Shown here in pieces: positions 32,241 through 34,902 of a DNA stretch of 34,902 bases (position 1 is its first letter; the number at the start of each line of letters is the position of its first letter). Source of the DNA: an uncultured Chloroflexota bacterium (lineage in GTDB: Bacteria > Chloroflexota > Limnocylindria > Limnocylindrales > CSP1-4); contig CAIJPD010000055.1 in NCBI GenBank assembly GCA_903822495.1, forward strand, positions 1-34,902. The letters are read 5' to 3'. Made by a program: the position numbers and the translations under genes. The notes below the pieces were generated by a model. The model was given only the letters and a program-made list of their open reading frames with translations, searched no databases and was not told the DNA's origin.

Positions 32241-33224
32241 TCATGAGGCGTGCGTCTCCGGCACGAAGAGCTCCTCGGCGGTGAGCAGGCGGGGCGCCAG
32301 GCCCTGGGCGTGGTGCATCTCCAGGAACGCCGTCACCGTGGCGTGGTTGGCCAGGAACCCGTACGGGTACGGGTCCGGGCCCATGACCCGGGCCAGCTCC
32401 TCCAGGTGCGCAGTCAGCCACGGCAGCCCGGCGTACGGCGTGCCATCCGCGGCCAGGCGGGCGGCGCCCATCCGCTTCGCCTCGACGAACGCATCCACCA
32501 TGGCGCGCGCCACCCACGGCTCCGCCTCGTAGATGGAGCGCCGGATCACCACCGTGTGCATGATCGGGAAGATCCCCGTCCGCCCGAAGTAGGCCTGCTC
32601 GGCCGACACGAAGTCCGGGAAGAGCCGCGCCACGTTGCTCCCCGGGCGCTTCAGCGCCGCCGGCGCCTGGGCCGCGATCACCGCGTCGATCTCGCCGGCA
32701 TCCAGCAGGTCGTTGAGGCAGGTGGTCTCGGGGATGACGGTGGTTCGCAGGTTCGCCGGCAGCGCGATGGGCGAGCGCTCGTGGAACGGCCCCGGGGCGT
32801 TGAACGAGCCAAAGACCCACTCGATGTCGCGCTGCGGCACGCCGTGCTCGCGCTCCAGGATGCCGCGGATCCAGACCCCGGCGGTCTGCTGGAACTCGGC
32901 CGCGCCCACCCGCCGGCCGCGCAGGTCCTCGGGCCGCGCGATCCCCGCCTTCGTGTTCACGAAGATGCTCCGGTGGCGGAACATCCGCGACGGGAAGACC
33001 GGAATCCCCACGAACCGGGTGTCGCCCTGGCCGTGGAGCATCGCGTACGTGCTGAGCGAGAACTCGGCGACGTCGAACTCGGCGTCGCGCGCCTGGCGGC
33101 GGAAGAGGTCGCCGGGCGTCAGCGTGGTCATCCGGAGGTCGATCCCGTCCGGGGCCACCGTGCCATCGGCGAGCGGGATGGTCCGGTCGTAGGCGCCGCA
33201 GCCCAGGGTGAGCGAGAGGCCCAT
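32241..33224 (-). CDS. Pht5/NMT1-like periplasmic-binding-fold protein without signal peptide
   Basis: This 327-residue protein matches the family annotated as 4,5-dihydroxyphthalate decarboxylase or NMT1-like substrate-binding proteins: TLGCGAYDRTIPLADGTV, FDVAEFSLSTYAMLHGQGDTRFVGIPVFPSRMFRHRSIFVN, RPEDLRGRRVGAAEFQQTAGVWIRGILEREHGV and SPIALPANLRTTVI. It begins directly with the mature fold (MGLSLTLGCGAYDRT), with no signal or lipobox, so it should stay in the cytoplasm. That argues for an enzyme-like or cytosolic sensing role, although its place next to an ABC permease and ATPase fits a binding protein. GGAAGGAGA lies close upstream of the ATG. It is encoded 23 bases after the permease stop and 39 bases before the UbiD-family gene. 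Confidence 0.82.
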   Translation of the reverse strand: MGLSLTLGCGAYDRTIPLADGTVAPDGIDLRMTTLTPGDLFRRQARDAEFDVAEFSLSTYAMLHGQGDTRFVGIPVFPSRMFRHRSIFVNTKAGIARPEDLRGRRVGAAEFQQTAGVWIRGILEREHGVPQRDIEWVFGSFNAPGPFHERSPIALPANLRTTVIPETTCLNDLLDAGEIDAVIAAQAPAALKRPGSNVARLFPDFVSAEQAYFGRTGIFPIMHTVVIRRSIYEAEPWVARAMVDAFVEAKRMGAARLAADGTPYAGLPWLTAHLEELARVMGPDPYPYGFLANHATVTAFLEMHHAQGLAPRLLTAEELFVPETHAS

Positions 33225-33247
33225 CGTGCGTCTCTCCTTCCGGCCGG

Positions 33248-34069
33248 TCAGTCGGCCCAGCGCGTGAGCCGGTCGTCCACCAGCTGCGCGAGCCAGTTGG
33301 TGACGGCGGCGAGGATCAGGACGATGAGGCTCACCGCGAACACCTTTGACATGTCGAACTGGCTGCCGAACCTGGCGGCCAGCGCGCCCAGCCCGACGAA
33401 CGTCACCAGCATCTCGCCGGTGATCATGCCCTTGACCGCGCGGCCCAGCCCCAGCCGGACCCCGGCCATCACGAGCGGCATCGACGCCGGGATCATCACC
33501 TTGCGGATGATGAACGCCTCGCTGGCGCCGAAGGCGCGGGCCATCTCGACCATCGCCGGGTCAACCGTCTTGATGGCCGTCATGGTGTTGATGATGATCA
33601 CGAAGACGGCGTACACCACGACGACCGACAGGCGCGTCCCGTCCCCCAGCCCGAAGATGGCGAAGAAGACCGGGATGAGGATGATCGTGGGTGCCACCAG
33701 GAGCGCGTTGACGTAGATGTCGAGCGCGGCCTCCACGCTGCGGAACCGCCCCATCAGGGCGCCCACCACCAGGCCAAAGACCAGCGAGATCGCGAACCCG
33801 ATCACGAGGGCCTGCAGGCTGGCCATGATGTTGGCCCGGACGCTCTCCTGGCCCAGGAGCGTCACGAGGTCGGCCAGGATCATGCTCAGTGGCGGGAGCC
33901 ACGGCAGGTCCATGGTCCGGCCCGCGATCTCCCAGAGGAGGCTCCCGGCGAGGAGCGAGAGGCCCTCGACGGGCAGGCGACGCGCCAGGCTGCGGCGCGG
34001 CCGCCGGGGCGCCGGCGCCGGGTCGAACGGTGCCGCGGAGGCGGTGGGCTGCGGCGCGGCTGCGGCCAT
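33248..34069 (-). CDS. ABC transporter permease, nitrate/sulfonate/taurine (SsuC/TauC) type
   Basis: This 273-residue protein has a Pro/Ala-rich N-terminus and about six membrane helices. It contains the EAA loop EMARAFGASEAFIIRKVMIPASMPLVMAG that docks on the ATPase. VNALLVAPTIILIPVFFAIFGLGDGTRL is typical of the SsuC/TauC/NitT-type permeases. It would form a homodimeric channel for an organic acid or oxyanion. Its ATG shares one base with the ATPase stop (TGATG), so translation is coupled. The role of the missing signal-peptide binding protein is open. Confidence 0.9.
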   Translation of the reverse strand: MAAAAPQPTASAAPFDPAPAPRRPRRSLARRLPVEGLSLLAGSLLWEIAGRTMDLPWLPPLSMILADLVTLLGQESVRANIMASLQALVIGFAISLVFGLVVGALMGRFRSVEAALDIYVNALLVAPTIILIPVFFAIFGLGDGTRLSVVVVYAVFVIIINTMTAIKTVDPAMVEMARAFGASEAFIIRKVMIPASMPLVMAGVRLGLGRAVKGMITGEMLVTFVGLGALAARFGSQFDMSKVFAVSLIVLILAAVTNWLAQLVDDRLTRWAD

Positions 34070-34836
34070 CAGACGGTCTGCATCACGCGGAGCTTGTCCC
34101 AGAGCAGCTCCTTGATGTCCGTGAACTCGCGCGTCCGCTCCGTCTCACGGCCACGCGGGCGCGGCAGCGGCACGTCGATGATCTCGTGGACGCGACCCGG
34201 GCGAGGCGACATGAGGATCACGCGGTCGGCGAGGAGGACCGCCTCCTCCATGGAGTGGGTCACGAAGAGCACGGTCTTGCGCCGGTAGCCCCAGATCCGG
34301 AGCAGCTCCTCCTGCATGATCCGGCGGGTCTGCTCGTCGATGGCGCCAAACGGCTCGTCCATCAGGAGGATGTCGGGGTTGACCGCCAGGGCGCGCGCGA
34401 GCCCGACGCGCTGCTGCATCCCGCCGGACAGGTGACGCGGGAGCCGGGATTCGAAGCCCGCCAGGCCCACGGTCTTGATCAGGACCCGGGCCTGCTCCTC
34501 GCGCTCCGCCCTGGGGATGCCGCGCGTCTCCAGTCCGAACGCGACGTTCTCCAGCACCGTCGCCCAGGGGAGGAGGGCGAAGCTCTGGAACACGACGGCG
34601 CGATCCGGGCCCGGCCCCGTGACGGGCTTGCCCTTGACCAGGACCTGGCCCGAGTCGTACGGGATCAGGCCGGCCACGATCCGGAGCAGCGTGGTCTTGC
34701 CGCAGCCGCTGGGCCCGATGACGGTGATGAACTCGTGCTCGTTCACCGTGAGGCTGATGTTGTCGAGGGCGTGCGTGGTGGTGGTCGATGAGCGGTCGCC
34801 CAGGAACTCCTTGGAGACGCCGCGGAGCTCGATCAT
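34069..34836 (-). CDS. ABC transporter ATP-binding protein, nitrate/sulfonate/taurine (SsuB/TauB) type
   Basis: This 255-residue ATPase has Walker A GPSGCGKTTLLRI, a Q-loop VVFQSFALLPWATVLENVAFGLE, the signature LSGGMQQRVGLARAL, and Walker B ILLMDEPFGAIDE followed by the H-loop VTHSMEEAV. The order and the LLPWATVLENV stretch are typical of SsuB/TauB/NrtD-type importers. It powers the adjacent permease. It is the first gene of this leftward group visible here. The ATG at 34836 begins the fold directly (MIELRGVSKEF) but has no good ribosome site, so a further upstream start is possible. Nothing else is recognised in the final 66 bases of the window. Confidence 0.92.
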   Translation of the reverse strand: MIELRGVSKEFLGDRSSTTTTHALDNISLTVNEHEFITVIGPSGCGKTTLLRIVAGLIPYDSGQVLVKGKPVTGPGPDRAVVFQSFALLPWATVLENVAFGLETRGIPRAEREEQARVLIKTVGLAGFESRLPRHLSGGMQQRVGLARALAVNPDILLMDEPFGAIDEQTRRIMQEELLRIWGYRRKTVLFVTHSMEEAVLLADRVILMSPRPGRVHEIIDVPLPRPRGRETERTREFTDIKELLWDKLRVMQTV

Positions 34837-34902
34837 CGGGCCGCCGTGGGACGCGGCCGCCAGGGAGGCGTCGTCCGGCCAAGGGGCCGGTGGCTGGGTC
34901 TC

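Noticed and set aside
34069..34836. Treating the ATPase at the right end as the missing ModC
   Set aside because: It lacks a C-terminal TOBE/Mop domain, is coupled to an SsuC/TauC-type permease and lies 25 kb from modAB.

Overview
The window is about 35 kb of very GC-rich, gene-dense bacterial DNA with no rRNA, tRNA, CRISPR array, insertion sequence or phage gene that I can see. It looks like chromosome from a free-living, apparently monoderm bacterium. Lipoprotein-anchored binding proteins, an F420-type luciferase-family oxidoreductase, expanded TPP-enzyme, cupin and molybdenum-hydroxylase families, and frequent GTG/TTG starts suggest the Chloroflexota (Limnocylindria/SAR202-like lineages) or, less likely, an actinobacterium. 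That placement is inference from gene content.

Layout. 0-3 kb (minus): a TadE/TadG pair of Flp-pilus-type membrane proteins, the larger with a von Willebrand A domain. 3.2-10.3 kb: a HTH-TOBE molybdate-type regulator, a methyltransferase, a TPP enzyme, a small secreted protein, molybdate transporter genes modA-modB (no modC), and a Rossmann-fold epimerase-like protein. 10.3-13.7 kb: the most interesting region, a compact ubiquitin-like conjugation cassette. A minimal E1 points left and is followed by a luciferase-like oxidoreductase; an E2-like protein, a JAMM peptidase and a 69-residue ubiquitin-like protein ending in Gly-Gly point right. 13.8-15.0 kb: a bicupin. 15.3-23.5 kb: a surface-polymer locus with a GT-C glycosyltransferase, a QxxRW family-2 glycosyltransferase, an exosortase, its adjacent cargo protein with a PEP-CTERM-like tail, and a divergent secreted GH5-like protein. 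23.6-23.8 kb: a 44-bp tandem array of hairpins between convergent genes. 23.8-34.9 kb: a catabolic region with a cyclase-type hydrolase, a two-subunit molybdenum hydroxylase, a lipoprotein, a second TPP enzyme, a UbiD-family decarboxylase, a Pht5/NMT1-like binding-fold protein without signal peptide, and an ABC permease and ATPase.

How the parts fit. Molybdate uptake and sensing (3.2 kb, 7.5-9.1 kb) would supply the molybdenum hydroxylase at 24.6 kb. That enzyme, the UbiD decarboxylase, two TPP enzymes, the cyclase and the bicupin suggest oxidation and decarboxylation of small aromatic or heterocyclic acids; no substrate can be named. The exosortase locus would make and anchor an extracellular matrix. 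The E1-E2-JAB-Ubl cassette contains every core part needed to attach and remove a small protein modifier; its target and role (regulation, sulfur transfer or defence) cannot be read from the sequence.

Several genes here (E1, HTH-TOBE, second TPP enzyme and perhaps the methyltransferase) have a TAnnnT-like hexamer exactly six bases before the ATG and no Shine-Dalgarno, suggesting leaderless mRNAs, while others have strong GGAGG sites. Four-base ATGA/GTGA overlaps define the tight operons tadE-tadG, modA-modB, E2-JAB, cargo-exosortase and the molybdenum hydroxylase large and small subunits.
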